Shown: in pieces, positions 19,095-28,610 of the stretch | How the letters are laid out: every line of letters starts with the position of its first letter | Numbering within the stretch: the stretch's first letter is position 1 | Origin: Rhodospirillaceae bacterium | GTDB lineage: Bacteria; Pseudomonadota; Alphaproteobacteria; MPNO01; UBA2964 | DNA: 64,000 nt | Reading direction: 5' to 3' | Assembly: GCA_002720855.1 (NCBI GenBank) | Contig: PBIN01000012.1 | Location: 48,075 to 112,074, forward strand | The notes under the pieces: model-generated | What the model was told of the DNA's origin: nothing | Database searches by the model: none | The model's input: the letters and a program-made list of their open reading frames with translations, nothing else | Program-made: the position numbers and the translations under genes

Positions 19095-19124
19095 TTGTTT
19101 ATTTCGTTCAACTTTTCGTATGAT
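19095..19124 (+). promoter_or_regulatory. Candidate sigma-70 promoter for uvrA
   Basis: TTGTTT (19095-19100), an 18-base spacer, then TATGAT (19119-19124), about 100 bases before the uvrA ATG. I did not find an alphaproteobacterial SOS box (GTTC-N7-GTTC) nearby, so LexA control is not supported by sequence. Confidence 0.35.
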
Positions 19125-19225
19125 ACGGAAATTTATGATTCGGTGGTCGACACTGTTTGATGCAAACATCGCCCTACCCTATAACTAGTGAAGTATAAAC
19201 ATCCTTTCCGCAGTTTCGATTGAAC

Positions 19226-22075
19226 ATGGCTGGTAAAATTATTGTTCGCGGCGCTCGCGAACATAATCTGAACAATATTGATATTGCCCTGCCAAGGGAT
19301 TCTTTGGTGGTCATGACCGGTGTTTCCGGGTCCGGCAAGTCGTCGCTCGCCTTCGATACTATCTATGCGGAAGGGCAAAGAAGATACGTGGAGAGCCTCT
19401 CTGCATATGCCAGGCAATTTCTGGAAATGATGCAAAAACCGGATGTCGATTCAATTGAAGGATTGTCGCCGGCGATCTCAATCGAACAAAAAACCACGTC
19501 GCGGAATCCGCGCTCTACTGTCGGGACTGTTACCGAAATATACGATTACCTTCGCCTTCTTTTTGCTCGTGCGGGCATCCCCTACTCTCCTGCCACCGGA
19601 TTGCCAATCGAAAGTCAAACCGTTTCCCAGATGGTTGACCGTGTGCTTGAGATGGAGGAAGGCACGCGACTTTATTTACTGGCGCCCATCGTTCGTGGCC
19701 GCAAGGGCGAGTACCGCAAGGAACTGGCTGATCTACAAAAAAAGGGCTTTCAACGGGTCAAAATTGACGGTGAGCACTACCAAATTGAGGATGCTCCCGC
19801 TCTCAAGAAGAATTTTCGCCATGATATTGAGGTCGTCGTTGATCGCCTGGTCGTCAGACCCGATCTAGGTAATCGCCTCGCAGATTCATTGGAAACAGCG
19901 CTGGAGCTGGCCGATGGTATCGCCATCACGGAAAATGCCGACAACGGAGAACAGAATATATTCTCTGCAAAATTCGCATGTCCGGTATCGGGTTTTACAA
20001 TCGACGAAATTGAACCCCGATTATTTTCTTTTAATGCGCCGGCCGGGGCTTGTCCTTCATGCGACGGTTTAGGCACCTCTATGTTCTTTGATCCGAATCT
20101 GGTCGTACCGGATGAAACCAAGAGTCTGAAGGAGGATGCAATTGCACCTTGGGCGAATTCGAAATCGCCGTACTATTCTCAAACTCTTGATTCACTTGCG
20201 CGACACTACAAAATCTCTGTGAATACGCCGTTTAAGGATCTGAAAAAGAAGGCCAAGGAAGGGATACTCTGGGGATCTGGTAAAACCAACATAAAAATGA
20301 CCTACAGCGATGAGGACCGAGAATACACTTTGGATCGGCCCTTCGAAGGCGTTATTCCCAATATGGAAAGGAGATTTCGCGAAACCGAGAGCTCGTGGGT
20401 TCGAGATGATTTAGGACGTTTTCAGAGTAACACCGCGTGCGAATCCTGTGGTGGAATGCGTCTACGTCCGGAAGCGTTAGCGGTAAAGCTCAATGGCCTT
20501 CATATTAGCGAGTTAACAGAATTTTCCATTCTGGCAGCGCGGAACTGGTTTGAAGCTTTACCGGCAAAGCTTTCAGAAAAACAAAATGAAATTGCGAGCC
20601 GTATTCTAAAGGAAATTAATGAACGGCTGAGTTTTCTCGTCGATGTTGGCCTGGAGTATCTTACCCTTTCGAGGTCCTCGGGCACTCTATCTGGCGGCGA
20701 AAGTCAGCGTATTCGCCTTGCTTCGCAGATCGGCTCAGGACTTACAGGTGTTCTCTATGTTTTGGATGAGCCGTCAATCGGCCTCCATCAACGCGACAAT
20801 GCACGTCTTTTGGAAACACTTAGGCGATTGCGGGACCTTGGAAACACCGTCCTCGTGGTCGAACACGATGAAGACGCCATTCGGTCCGCCGACTTTTTAG
20901 TGGATTTAGGGCCCGGGGCAGGAATTCATGGCGGCAAGGTTGTTGCACACGGCCCGCCCGCCAAGGTTATGAAGGCAAAAAACAGTATAACGGCGCAGTA
21001 TTTAACAGGCGTAAAATGCGTGGAGGTACCGATCCAGCGTCGTCCGGGTAAATCTGAACAGGCAATTGCGATTAAAGGCGCCACCGCAAACAATCTTCAA
21101 GGCGTTGATGTCTCAATCCCGCTGGGAACTCTGACCACAATTACCGGTGTTTCCGGCAGTGGAAAATCCACCCTCATTATCGATACTCTCTATCGGGCTA
21201 TTTCCCGACGATTGCACAATGCACGCGCCGTCCCTGGATCGTATGAAGAGATTGAGGGGTTGGAGTTCATCGACAAAGTTGTAGAAATTGATCAATCGCC
21301 CATCGGACGGACGCCCAGATCAAACCCGGCGACCTATACCGGAACCTTTACGCCAATCCGTGAATGGTTTTCCGGGTTACCGGAAGCGCGCGCTCGCGGT
21401 TATAAACCCGGTCGTTTCTCATTCAATGTAAAAGGCGGCCGTTGCGAAGCCTGTCAGGGTGACGGCGTCATCAAGATTGAGATGCATTTTCTGCCCGATG
21501 TTTATGTTGAGTGCGATGTTTGTAAAGGCAGCCGTTACAATCGCGAGACACTCGAAATCGAATTCAGAAACAAATCGATCGCGGATGTTCTTAATCTGAC
21601 AGTTGATGAGGGTTGCGCGTTTTTTAAGGCAGTTCCCTCGATCCGCGAAAAGCTGGAAATGCTGCAACGCGTCGGGCTGGGTTACATTCATATTGGTCAG
21701 CAAGCGACAACATTGTCTGGCGGCGAAGCACAGCGTGTGAAGTTGTCGAAAGAACTTGCGCGGCGCTCAACCGGCAAAACCCTTTATTTTCTTGATGAAC
21801 CGACGACTGGGCTTCATTTCGAGGATGTTCGGAAATTGCTAGAGGTTTTGCATGCTCTTGTTGAGCAAGGCAATACGGTCGTTGTTATTGAACATAATCT
21901 CGAAGTCATAAAGACGGCAGACTGGATCATCGATTTAGGGCCGGAAGGTGGAGATAAAGGCGGGAAAATCGTTGCCTGCGGCACTCCCGAAGATGTTGCG
22001 CATACAAAAGGGAGTTATACCGGGGAACATCTCGCTCCTTACCTTGGCAAACGCAAACTTAAAAAAAGCGCCTGA
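19226..22075 (+). CDS. uvrA: Excinuclease ABC subunit A
   Basis: 949 residues from ATG 19226 (a TTG two codons earlier is possible). UvrA dimers find bulky DNA lesions and load UvrB in nucleotide excision repair. Two ABC ATPase modules are complete: Walker [10 protein letters not shown] and GVSGSGKST, signature motifs TLSGGESQR and TLSGGEAQR, and Walker B Asp-Glu-Pro in both. Zinc-finger Cys pairs are visible (CPSCDG, CESCGG, CEACQG, CDVCKG). trmFO follows after 10 bases on the same strand. Confidence 0.98.
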   Translation: MAGKIIVRGAREHNLNNIDIALPRDSLVVMTGVSGSGKSSLAFDTIYAEGQRRYVESLSAYARQFLEMMQKPDVDSIEGLSPAISIEQKTTSRNPRSTVGTVTEIYDYLRLLFARAGIPYSPATGLPIESQTVSQMVDRVLEMEEGTRLYLLAPIVRGRKGEYRKELADLQKKGFQRVKIDGEHYQIEDAPALKKNFRHDIEVVVDRLVVRPDLGNRLADSLETALELADGIAITENADNGEQNIFSAKFACPVSGFTIDEIEPRLFSFNAPAGACPSCDGLGTSMFFDPNLVVPDETKSLKEDAIAPWANSKSPYYSQTLDSLARHYKISVNTPFKDLKKKAKEGILWGSGKTNIKMTYSDEDREYTLDRPFEGVIPNMERRFRETESSWVRDDLGRFQSNTACESCGGMRLRPEALAVKLNGLHISELTEFSILAARNWFEALPAKLSEKQNEIASRILKEINERLSFLVDVGLEYLTLSRSSGTLSGGESQRIRLASQIGSGLTGVLYVLDEPSIGLHQRDNARLLETLRRLRDLGNTVLVVEHDEDAIRSADFLVDLGPGAGIHGGKVVAHGPPAKVMKAKNSITAQYLTGVKCVEVPIQRRPGKSEQAIAIKGATANNLQGVDVSIPLGTLTTITGVSGSGKSTLIIDTLYRAISRRLHNARAVPGSYEEIEGLEFIDKVVEIDQSPIGRTPRSNPATYTGTFTPIREWFSGLPEARARGYKPGRFSFNVKGGRCEACQGDGVIKIEMHFLPDVYVECDVCKGSRYNRETLEIEFRNKSIADVLNLTVDEGCAFFKAVPSIREKLEMLQRVGLGYIHIGQQATTLSGGEAQRVKLSKELARRSTGKTLYFLDEPTTGLHFEDVRKLLEVLHALVEQGNTVVVIEHNLEVIKTADWIIDLGPEGGDKGGKIVACGTPEDVAHTKGSYTGEHLAPYLGKRKLKKSA

Positions 22076-22085
22076 TTGCTTTTGA

Positions 22086-23420
22086 ATGGCTGAAGCGATG
22101 GCTACTCCTATCCATATCGTTGGCGGCGGTCTCGCCGGATCAGAAGCGGCCTGGCAGATTGTTAATAGAGAAATTCCGGTCATCCTGCATGAAATGCGTC
22201 CGGTTCAAACGACCGACGCCCACCATACCGATAATTTTGCGGAACTCGTTTGTTCGAATTCCTTCCGGTCAGATGATGCCGAGCGTAGTGCCATCGGTGT
22301 TCTTCATCAGGAAATGCGCCTCGCCAACTCACTCATTCTGGAGGCGGCGGATTTACATAAAGTGCCTGCAGGGGGTGCTCTCGCAGTTGATCGCGATGCC
22401 TTCTCTGAATATGTCCATCAAACGCTCGATCAACATCCGTTAATTACCATTGTGCGAGAAGAAATCGCCGGTTTACCGCCCAAGGAATGGGGCTCGACAA
22501 TCATCGCGACGGGACCGCTAACCTCACCAGCGCTCGCAGAATCTATCCAAAAGCTCACAGGCGAAGAATCTCTGGCGTTCTTTGATGCAATAGCACCGAT
22601 TGTTCATAGAGAGTCAATCGATATGGATAAGGCATGGTTCCAGTCGCGCTATGACAAGGGCGAAGGTTCAGATTACATAAATTGTCCTTTAACCGGCGAA
22701 CAATATGACGCGTTTTTTGATGCTCTTATTGATGGAGAGAAGACCGAATTTAAGGATTGGGAAGAGAATACGCCTTATTTCGAAGGGTGTTTGCCAATTG
22801 AAGTGATGGCAGCGCGTGGGCGGCGCACGCTTTGCTACGGTCCTATGAAACCAGTTGGTTTAACAAACCCGCATCAACCCACAGAGAAACCTTTCGCAGT
22901 CGTCCAGTTACGCCAGGATAACAAGCTGGCGACCCTGTTTAATATTGTTGGCTTTCAGACGAAACTTAAACACGGTGAGCAAACCCGTATTTTTCGAACC
23001 ATTCCGGGGCTGGAAAACGCCACCTTTGCAAGGCTTGGCGGGCTGCACAGAAATACTTTCTTGAATTCTCCGAGAGTATTGGATCCCTTCCTTCGGCTCA
23101 AAGCGGCACCTCATATCCGTTTTGCGGGACAAATCACCGGATGCGAAGGCTACGTAGAAAGTGCGGCGGTTGGTTTAATGGCTGGGAGATTTGCGGTCGC
23201 CGATCTTCAGGAACTTCAACCCATACCACCGTCAAACACGACGGCAATGGGATCACTCCTTGATCACATTACCGGAGGCGCATTCGAACAAACCTTCCAA
23301 CCGATGAATGTGAATTTTGGGTTATTTCCACCACTTGAGGATCGGATCCACAAAAAGGCACGTAAACTGGCTTATTCCAAACGGGCTTTGGAAGATTTTG
23401 AAGATTGGATCTCATTGTAG
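22086..23420 (+). CDS. trmFO: Methylenetetrahydrofolate-tRNA (uracil-5-)-methyltransferase
   Basis: 444 residues. TrmFO is a flavoenzyme that makes 5-methyluridine at position 54 of tRNA with methylene-THF as carbon donor and FAD as reductant. The dinucleotide motif [11 protein letters not shown] lies at the N-terminus, followed by the family segments [12 protein letters not shown] and the Cys-containing [11 protein letters not shown]. The C-terminal SKRALEDF tail is typical. TrmFO replaces SAM-dependent TrmA in most Firmicutes and some Alphaproteobacteria. A second ATG four codons in is possible. It converges with the NDUFAF6-like gene, 5 bases apart. Confidence 0.94.
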   Translation: MAEAMATPIHIVGGGLAGSEAAWQIVNREIPVILHEMRPVQTTDAHHTDNFAELVCSNSFRSDDAERSAIGVLHQEMRLANSLILEAADLHKVPAGGALAVDRDAFSEYVHQTLDQHPLITIVREEIAGLPPKEWGSTIIATGPLTSPALAESIQKLTGEESLAFFDAIAPIVHRESIDMDKAWFQSRYDKGEGSDYINCPLTGEQYDAFFDALIDGEKTEFKDWEENTPYFEGCLPIEVMAARGRRTLCYGPMKPVGLTNPHQPTEKPFAVVQLRQDNKLATLFNIVGFQTKLKHGEQTRIFRTIPGLENATFARLGGLHRNTFLNSPRVLDPFLRLKAAPHIRFAGQITGCEGYVESAAVGLMAGRFAVADLQELQPIPPSNTTAMGSLLDHITGGAFEQTFQPMNVNFGLFPPLEDRIHKKARKLAYSKRALEDFEDWISL

Positions 23421-23425
23421 AAGGG

Positions 23426-24238
23426 CTAACGTCCTGTCAAACACGCGCATATAATTCGATACCGGCGCCAAGCATTAAATTTTGCGGGTTTTTCAAAGTC
23501 TTCAGATGTTTTTTTCAACAATCGATTCAGATCGTATTGAGCCATCCAGCGGGTGATGTTCAAGACCGGATCATTCATGTCAGATCGATCTGGTAAAATT
23601 TCCGCTGCTTTTGCCAAAACATTTTGGTAGGCGCTAAAAGCATGTTGCGAATGGTGATCTGTTACAGGAATTCCCGGCAAATAGCTGCGTCCCTGTATTT
23701 TATGGAAGGAAATTGATCTCATAAGCCCGATCAATGCCCTGGATGTGCCGAGAAGTTTGGCGAAATCGGGATTTGAACCAGTGACCTCCCCTACGAGCGA
23801 GAACAGTTTTCCTGACGTGGTATCCGCATAGGAAATGAGTTCATCGATGTCCTTTGGCTCGCGTTCCTCAAGATCAAATTCTCTTCCGTCGATCATCTCA
23901 TCAAACAAATAACGGCTGAGCGAGTGGTGATTTAGCGTTTCCTGAAGAGCACTAATAACTTCGTGCTGCCGTGGATTTCCTTGATAGATACCTTCAATGG
24001 CTTCGCGCCACCATTGCAGCCTAATTCTGCCCAGCATAGGTTCCGAAACCACTTCTCTTGTCTTTGCGACTTCCAAATTGAAGGCGAACAAAGAAAATAA
24101 GGCCATTCGGATCTCTTTAGGTGCGGCAATGACCGTTAAATAACGATCAAAGTCGAACTTTCTAACTTGAAACACGCAATAGTCTTGCGCTGTTGCAAGA
24201 TTGGAAATGCTATCAGGGGCTGCGAACGACTCGTCCAA
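23426..24238 (-). CDS. Squalene/phytoene-synthase-like protein, NDUFAF6 homologue
   Basis: 270 residues with the squalene/phytoene-synthase fold but without the Asp-rich DxxxD prenyl-diphosphate motif: the matching helix reads FAFNLEVAKTREV, and RIRLQWWREAI follows as in NDUFAF6 proteins. Mitochondrial NDUFAF6 is needed for complex I assembly and is considered non-catalytic. In Alphaproteobacteria this gene commonly lies beside secDF and the NDUFAF3-like gene; here 3 kb of plus-strand genes separate them. The start is a TTG with no clear ribosome site; no upstream ATG is available. Confidence 0.75.
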   Translation of the reverse strand: MDESFAAPDSISNLATAQDYCVFQVRKFDFDRYLTVIAAPKEIRMALFSLFAFNLEVAKTREVVSEPMLGRIRLQWWREAIEGIYQGNPRQHEVISALQETLNHHSLSRYLFDEMIDGREFDLEEREPKDIDELISYADTTSGKLFSLVGEVTGSNPDFAKLLGTSRALIGLMRSISFHKIQGRSYLPGIPVTDHHSQHAFSAYQNVLAKAAEILPDRSDMNDPVLNITRWMAQYDLNRLLKKTSEDFEKPAKFNAWRRYRIICACLTGR

Positions 24239-24315
24239 GGGGCTAATGTCTGGTTTATGAAGCTATTATATGATCTTTCTTTTACCCTAGTTTTACCCGG
24301 TCTCGAACGGATCTT

Positions 24316-25170
24316 TTGACAGTGAATTCAACACAATCGCTAAATCCGCCTACTAAAACCAGGAATGACGAGAATTTTCCGGTCGCAAGCTGGCTTATAC
24401 CGGCCCGATTGAGAACCCACGTACATGATTTTTACCTGTGTGTTCGAGCCGCTGACGATATTGCCGATTCTGCGGAGATTGTACCTGAGCAAAAAGCCGC
24501 GCTGTTAAAACGGATGGATGAGGCACTGCAAGGTATCGGTGAGAGCGATGATATTACCCTTCATGCTTTGAGGCATCGGCATAGTGCGGAGGAAACAGAC
24601 ATTACGGTCGAGCATGCCCGACACCTGTTGCAGGCCTTTATGATGGATGTAACCAAGCAACGTTACAGAAACTGGTCTGAGCTTCTAAATTACTGCCTGT
24701 TTTCTGCCGCACCTGTTGGACGGTACCTTGTCGATTTACATGGCTGCGGTGAGGAACCCAAAAAAGCAACTGATGCGCTTTGTATCGCTCTTCAAATTCT
24801 TAACCATTTACAAGATTGTAAGAACGATTATTTAGAAATTGACAGGGTGTACATCCCGGAAGACATGCTTAAAGCACAACAGATTGACGTTACAGCGCTC
24901 AATGCGAGCCATTCGAGCAAGGAACTCCGTTCGGTACTGGATGCTGTTCTGGATCGGACTGATGAGTTGATAGTACATGCAAGGCATGGACCGAGCCTAA
25001 TTAACCACCGGGGTTTACGATTGGAAACTTCGGTGATTGTCGCAATAGCAGAAAAACTATCAAAAAAGCTGAGGGCACATGATCCTGTTGCTGAACGCGT
25101 TGAATTAACAAAATTGGAAAACGTTCTTTGTGCGCTGAAGGGGATTTGGCGCGGATTGGTGAATAGTTAG
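24316..25170 (+). CDS. hpnC: Squalene biosynthesis enzyme HpnC (hydroxysqualene synthase type)
   Basis: 284 residues from TTG 24316; GTG 24322 is an alternative. The first Asp-rich motif DDIAD (47-51) and the second LQDCKNDY, followed by RVYIPED, are intact, so this member is catalytic, unlike its NDUFAF6-like neighbour. HpnC converts presqualene diphosphate to hydroxysqualene for hopanoid synthesis. It overlaps hpnE by one base (TAGTG). The expected hpnD (presqualene diphosphate synthase), usually between hpnC and hpnE, is absent here. Confidence 0.85.
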   Translation: MTVNSTQSLNPPTKTRNDENFPVASWLIPARLRTHVHDFYLCVRAADDIADSAEIVPEQKAALLKRMDEALQGIGESDDITLHALRHRHSAEETDITVEHARHLLQAFMMDVTKQRYRNWSELLNYCLFSAAPVGRYLVDLHGCGEEPKKATDALCIALQILNHLQDCKNDYLEIDRVYIPEDMLKAQQIDVTALNASHSSKELRSVLDAVLDRTDELIVHARHGPSLINHRGLRLETSVIVAIAEKLSKKLRAHDPVAERVELTKLENVLCALKGIWRGLVNS

Positions 25171-26447
25171 TGGGAACCGTTAATATCATAGGGGCTGGTA
25201 TGGCGGGCCTATCCTGTGCCGTGCAATGTGCGAAAGCGGGATTGGCTGTAGCCATTTATGAGGCATCACCGAGGGCCGGTGGACGGTGTCGTTCCTTTCT
25301 CGATGAAGGACTGGGCTGTCTGATCGATAACGGCAGTCATATGTTGCTCGGAGCAAACGATGCTACCAAAAATTATCTGGAAGAAATTGGATCAAGAGAT
25401 CTTGTTTCAGAAGTCGCACCGGCAACCTTCCCGTTTCTGGAACCAGCGACAAACACCCAGTGGCAGATAAAACCCGGCTCGCCATATTTTCCTCTCTGGC
25501 TTTTAACACCAGGACGACGGGTCCCCGGCACTAATCCTATCGATTATGCCAGAGCATTTCGGCTATCGCGCGCTAAGGCGAACCAAAGTGTCGGTGAGGT
25601 AATCGGCCGCGAAGACCCGTTGTACGAAAATCTCTGGCAACCAATATGTCGCGCCGTTTTGAATACTGACGCCGATGAAGCATCGGCCTCTCTTCTTTGG
25701 AAGGTTATTAAACTCAGTTTTCTTAAGGGAGAAGCGGCATGTCGTCCGATGATATTCGAAAACGGTCTTTCTCCGGCGTTAGTAACACCGGCTTTGGAGT
25801 ATCTGAAAGAAAAGAACGTTGAGATCCGCTATCAGGCGCGTCTTCGGGGTATTCGCTGGCAGGATGATATGGCGCTGGCGATGAGATTTCCCGAAGGATT
25901 ATTGCGTATAGAAAACGACGATGCTCTCGTTTTGGCCGTACCTCCGGATAATTGCGCTGAATTATGGCCCGATAGCGATCCCCCAAGCGAAACGCTGCCG
26001 ATCGTAAATGTGCATTTCCGTGTTAACGAGCCGGTGAAATTACCGGGAGGACAATCGTTTTTGGGCCTAATTGGAACTGACTCTCAGTGGATATTTTCCC
26101 GGGGAAATGTTTTATCCATCACGATTAGCGCGGCCTCTGATCATGTCGATAAACCGAACTGGGAATTGGCGAACCATTTATGGTCAGAAGTCACCAAAAT
26201 TCTCGGACGAAATATGGGACGCCTGCCGCCCTGGCGCGTAATTAAAGAGCGGCGTGCAACAATAGCCCAAACGCCATCCGTGCTGGCCTCCAGACCAGGA
26301 CCCAAAACATCTCTGAATAATCTGTTTATCGCAGGAGACTGGACGAATACGGGCTTGCCGGCAACCATTGAGGGAAGCATACAATCTGGTCGACGTGCTG
26401 CTCGCCTGGCAATCCGCCGAACCTCCAAGGCGACCGAAGAATCCTAA
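25170..26447 (+). CDS. hpnE: Hydroxysqualene dehydroxylase HpnE (FAD-dependent)
   Basis: 425 residues from GTG 25170, which overlaps the hpnC stop by one base. The FAD-binding GAGMAG motif (8-13) and EASPRAGGRC, plus the C-terminal FIAGDWTNTGLPATIEGSIQSG, are the hallmarks of the amine-oxidase/HpnE family. HpnE reduces hydroxysqualene to squalene, the substrate of squalene-hopene cyclase. No shc gene is in the window. Coupling to hpnC supports a shared pathway. Confidence 0.88.
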   Translation: MGTVNIIGAGMAGLSCAVQCAKAGLAVAIYEASPRAGGRCRSFLDEGLGCLIDNGSHMLLGANDATKNYLEEIGSRDLVSEVAPATFPFLEPATNTQWQIKPGSPYFPLWLLTPGRRVPGTNPIDYARAFRLSRAKANQSVGEVIGREDPLYENLWQPICRAVLNTDADEASASLLWKVIKLSFLKGEAACRPMIFENGLSPALVTPALEYLKEKNVEIRYQARLRGIRWQDDMALAMRFPEGLLRIENDDALVLAVPPDNCAELWPDSDPPSETLPIVNVHFRVNEPVKLPGGQSFLGLIGTDSQWIFSRGNVLSITISAASDHVDKPNWELANHLWSEVTKILGRNMGRLPPWRVIKERRATIAQTPSVLASRPGPKTSLNNLFIAGDWTNTGLPATIEGSIQSGRRAARLAIRRTSKATEES

Positions 26448-26606
26448 ATTTCATTACCTACTGATATTTGGTTGGTTTTAGCCTGTCATTTTGTTGGTTC
26501 CGGCAACGGGTTTCTACGATTCTCGTAGAATGATATAAAAAAAGCGCTCTAATAATAAAACGTGTCTATTGAATACGCGTTCTCTAAGAAATAAGAGGTG
26601 TAAGAA

Positions 26607-27215
26607 ATGACAAAAATTCTAACAAATCTGAATAATACAATTATTGCCGGAATTGTTCTGGCGATTGTATTCGTGCTCGTCATGATGCAGTGGCATGAGG
26701 GCGGGTTTTCTAATGATCAGGCTTGGTGGGCATATTTCTTCCGGTGGCTGCATGTTCTCTCCGGCATAATGTGGATTGGTATTCTGTACTATTTCAACTT
26801 CGTGCAGATTCCGAATATGCCAAATATTCCAGATGATCAAAAACCAGCGGTAACAAAGGTTATAGCACCGGAAGCTTTGTTCTGGTTCCGCTGGGCGGCA
26901 ATGTCGACCATCGTTACCGGGCTTATCGTAGCATGGCTTAACGGCTATCTGCTGGATGCTATTACGATCGGCCTGATGTCATCCGGTACCGCAAAAGCGT
27001 CGGCCATCGGTATCGGTATGTGGCTTGGAGCAATAATGTGGTTCAACGTTTGGTTTGTAATTTGGCCAAACCAGAAAATCGCACTCGGCATCGTTGAAGC
27101 GGAGGATTCTGCTAAGGCGGCTGCTGGCAGAACCGCGATGTTGTTTTCAAGAACCAACACCATGCTCTCCATTCCAATGCTTTACTGCATGGTGTCGGCA
27201 CAGAATATTTTCTAA
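26607..27215 (+). CDS. PuuD-like urate hydroxylase membrane domain protein (lacks cytochrome c domain)
   Basis: 202 residues with about four to five transmembrane helices. The sequence resembles the N-terminal membrane domain of PuuD urate hydroxylase, with Trp/His-rich helices (FFRWLHVLSGIMWIGILYYFNFVQIP) and the GAIMWFNVWFVIWPNQK segment. PuuD proteins carry a C-terminal cytochrome c domain (CxxCH); none is present and the gene ends normally before a terminator. No purine-catabolic gene adjoins. A membrane redox role is possible; urate oxidation is unproven. A good GAGGTG ribosome site precedes the ATG. Confidence 0.7.
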   Translation: MTKILTNLNNTIIAGIVLAIVFVLVMMQWHEGGFSNDQAWWAYFFRWLHVLSGIMWIGILYYFNFVQIPNMPNIPDDQKPAVTKVIAPEALFWFRWAAMSTIVTGLIVAWLNGYLLDAITIGLMSSGTAKASAIGIGMWLGAIMWFNVWFVIWPNQKIALGIVEAEDSAKAAAGRTAMLFSRTNTMLSIPMLYCMVSAQNIF

Positions 27216-27242
27216 CAAGAAATTCAGTCTTCGTATTGACGG

Positions 27243-27267
27243 GGGGCTTCACGCCCCTCGTTTTTTT
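27243..27267 (+). terminator. Intrinsic terminator after the PuuD-like gene
   Basis: Stem GGGGC (27243-27247) with GCCCC (27253-27257), loop TTCAC, followed by TCG and seven T residues (27261-27267). It ends at the 3' edge of the converging minus-strand NDUFAF3-like gene. Confidence 0.85.
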
Positions 27268-27643
27268 ATGTGCCAATTAAAGCGGCGGCGACTGAGCGTC
27301 CCTCAGCCAGCAAAACATTGAAAGTTCGGCAAGCTGCACCGGTATCCATTACGTCCAAACCTATGCCCTGTTCCCGTAACATGATGCGCAATCCGGGTTC
27401 CAACGGTTCAATTGATTTGCCTGTACCCAGCAAAAGAATATTGAGTTCAGCGGCGCGACTAAGTGTAGAAATGAGCTGTTTGGGATCGATGTCTTCGACA
27501 GATCTCGCGGACCAGGCGCTCGTTTCCTGGGCCGTTACAATTACGGAGCCATCAAAGTCGTGTCCTGCGATACGAAACCCGCCATCACCGTAACCCTGAA
27601 TGACCTGGCTCTCCGATGAAACCGGCGGTGTGATGTCGGCCAT
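27266..27643 (-). CDS. Mth938-like domain protein, NDUFAF3 homologue
   Basis: A 125-residue single-domain protein of the Mth938/DUF498 family. Visible family features are the N-terminal YGDGGFRIAGHDFDGSV, ILLLGTGKSIEPL and the C-terminal DTGAACRTFNVLLAEGR. Human NDUFAF3 is a complex I assembly factor. It starts 9 bases after the secF stop on the same strand, so it is cotranscribed with yajC-secD-secF. The molecular function in bacteria is unknown. Confidence 0.88.
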   Translation of the reverse strand: MADITPPVSSESQVIQGYGDGGFRIAGHDFDGSVIVTAQETSAWSARSVEDIDPKQLISTLSRAAELNILLLGTGKSIEPLEPGLRIMLREQGIGLDVMDTGAACRTFNVLLAEGRSVAAALIGT

Positions 27644-27652
27644 TCACGGCGC

Positions 27653-28591
27653 CTAAGGCATTTCAGCTGCGTTGTCGTCTTTATCGGGCAAAGCTACGGC
27701 AGAGGCCCTTAAATTCATATGGACCAGCAAAGGCGTGGCGACATAGATAGAGGAATAGGTTCCAACCAGAACGCCCCAAATCATTGCAAAACTGAAGCCT
27801 TTAATGACTTCACCGCCATAAAAATAAAGGATCAGCAGGGCAATAAGAGTGGTAACACTAGTGAGCAATGTCCGCGACAAAGTGTCATTGAGGCTCATAT
27901 TAAGAACGTCCTCGAGGGGACGCACTTTGTACTTTCTTAAATTTTCTCGAACCCGGTCATAGACCACAACCGTATCGTTGATGGAGTACCCCGCTATCGT
28001 CAGAATTGCGGCAACCGTAGAAAGGTTGAATTCCAATCCCAAGAGAGAAAACACGCCAATTGTCATGATGACATCGTGACCGAGTGCCGCCACAGCACCG
28101 ACGCCAAACTGCCATTCAAATCGAAACCAGATATACATGAGCATCGCAATGAGCGCTAAAATAACCGCGGTAACTCCGGCTTCGATCAGTTCGCCAGATA
28201 CTTTCGGTCCGACAAATTCCGTTCTTCGATATTTAACACTCGAATCCAGTGTGTTTTTGACTTTGCTTACCGCAGCATTTTGGCCTTTTTCTCCACCTGG
28301 TTGAGCCTCAATTCGAATAAGAACATCTGTATCATTGCCAAACCTTTGAAGTTCTACCTCTCCAAGACCCAAAGTATTAAGTTTGGATCTAATATTTGCC
28401 AGGTTTGCCGTATCAGCCGTTCGAACTTCGAGGAGAATGCCGCCCCTGAAATCGATGCCGTAATTAAGCCCTTTTGTTAAAAACAAGACCCCCGAACCGA
28501 TACAAAGAAATAACGATGCAAGAATGGCCACTTTTCGGATAGCCAGGAACCTGATCTTGGTACCTGTAGGGACGAAGTTTATGAGCTTCAT
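27653..28591 (-). CDS. secF: Protein translocase subunit SecF
   Basis: 312 residues, six-helix topology with one large periplasmic loop after the first helix. Family motifs include GLNYGIDFRGGILLEV near the N-terminus and GYSINDTVVVYDRVREN in the fourth or fifth helix. SecF with SecD uses the proton-motive force to pull proteins out of SecYEG on the periplasmic side. It starts 19 bases after the secD stop. Confidence 0.97.
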   Translation of the reverse strand: MKLINFVPTGTKIRFLAIRKVAILASLFLCIGSGVLFLTKGLNYGIDFRGGILLEVRTADTANLANIRSKLNTLGLGEVELQRFGNDTDVLIRIEAQPGGEKGQNAAVSKVKNTLDSSVKYRRTEFVGPKVSGELIEAGVTAVILALIAMLMYIWFRFEWQFGVGAVAALGHDVIMTIGVFSLLGLEFNLSTVAAILTIAGYSINDTVVVYDRVRENLRKYKVRPLEDVLNMSLNDTLSRTLLTSVTTLIALLILYFYGGEVIKGFSFAMIWGVLVGTYSSIYVATPLLVHMNLRASAVALPDKDDNAAEMP

Positions 28592-28610
28592 TCTTGGTTA
28601 CTCCCCTGAC

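Noticed and set aside
19041..19225. SOS (LexA) box ahead of uvrA
   Set aside because: No GTTC-N7-GTTC pair was found, only a single GTTC.
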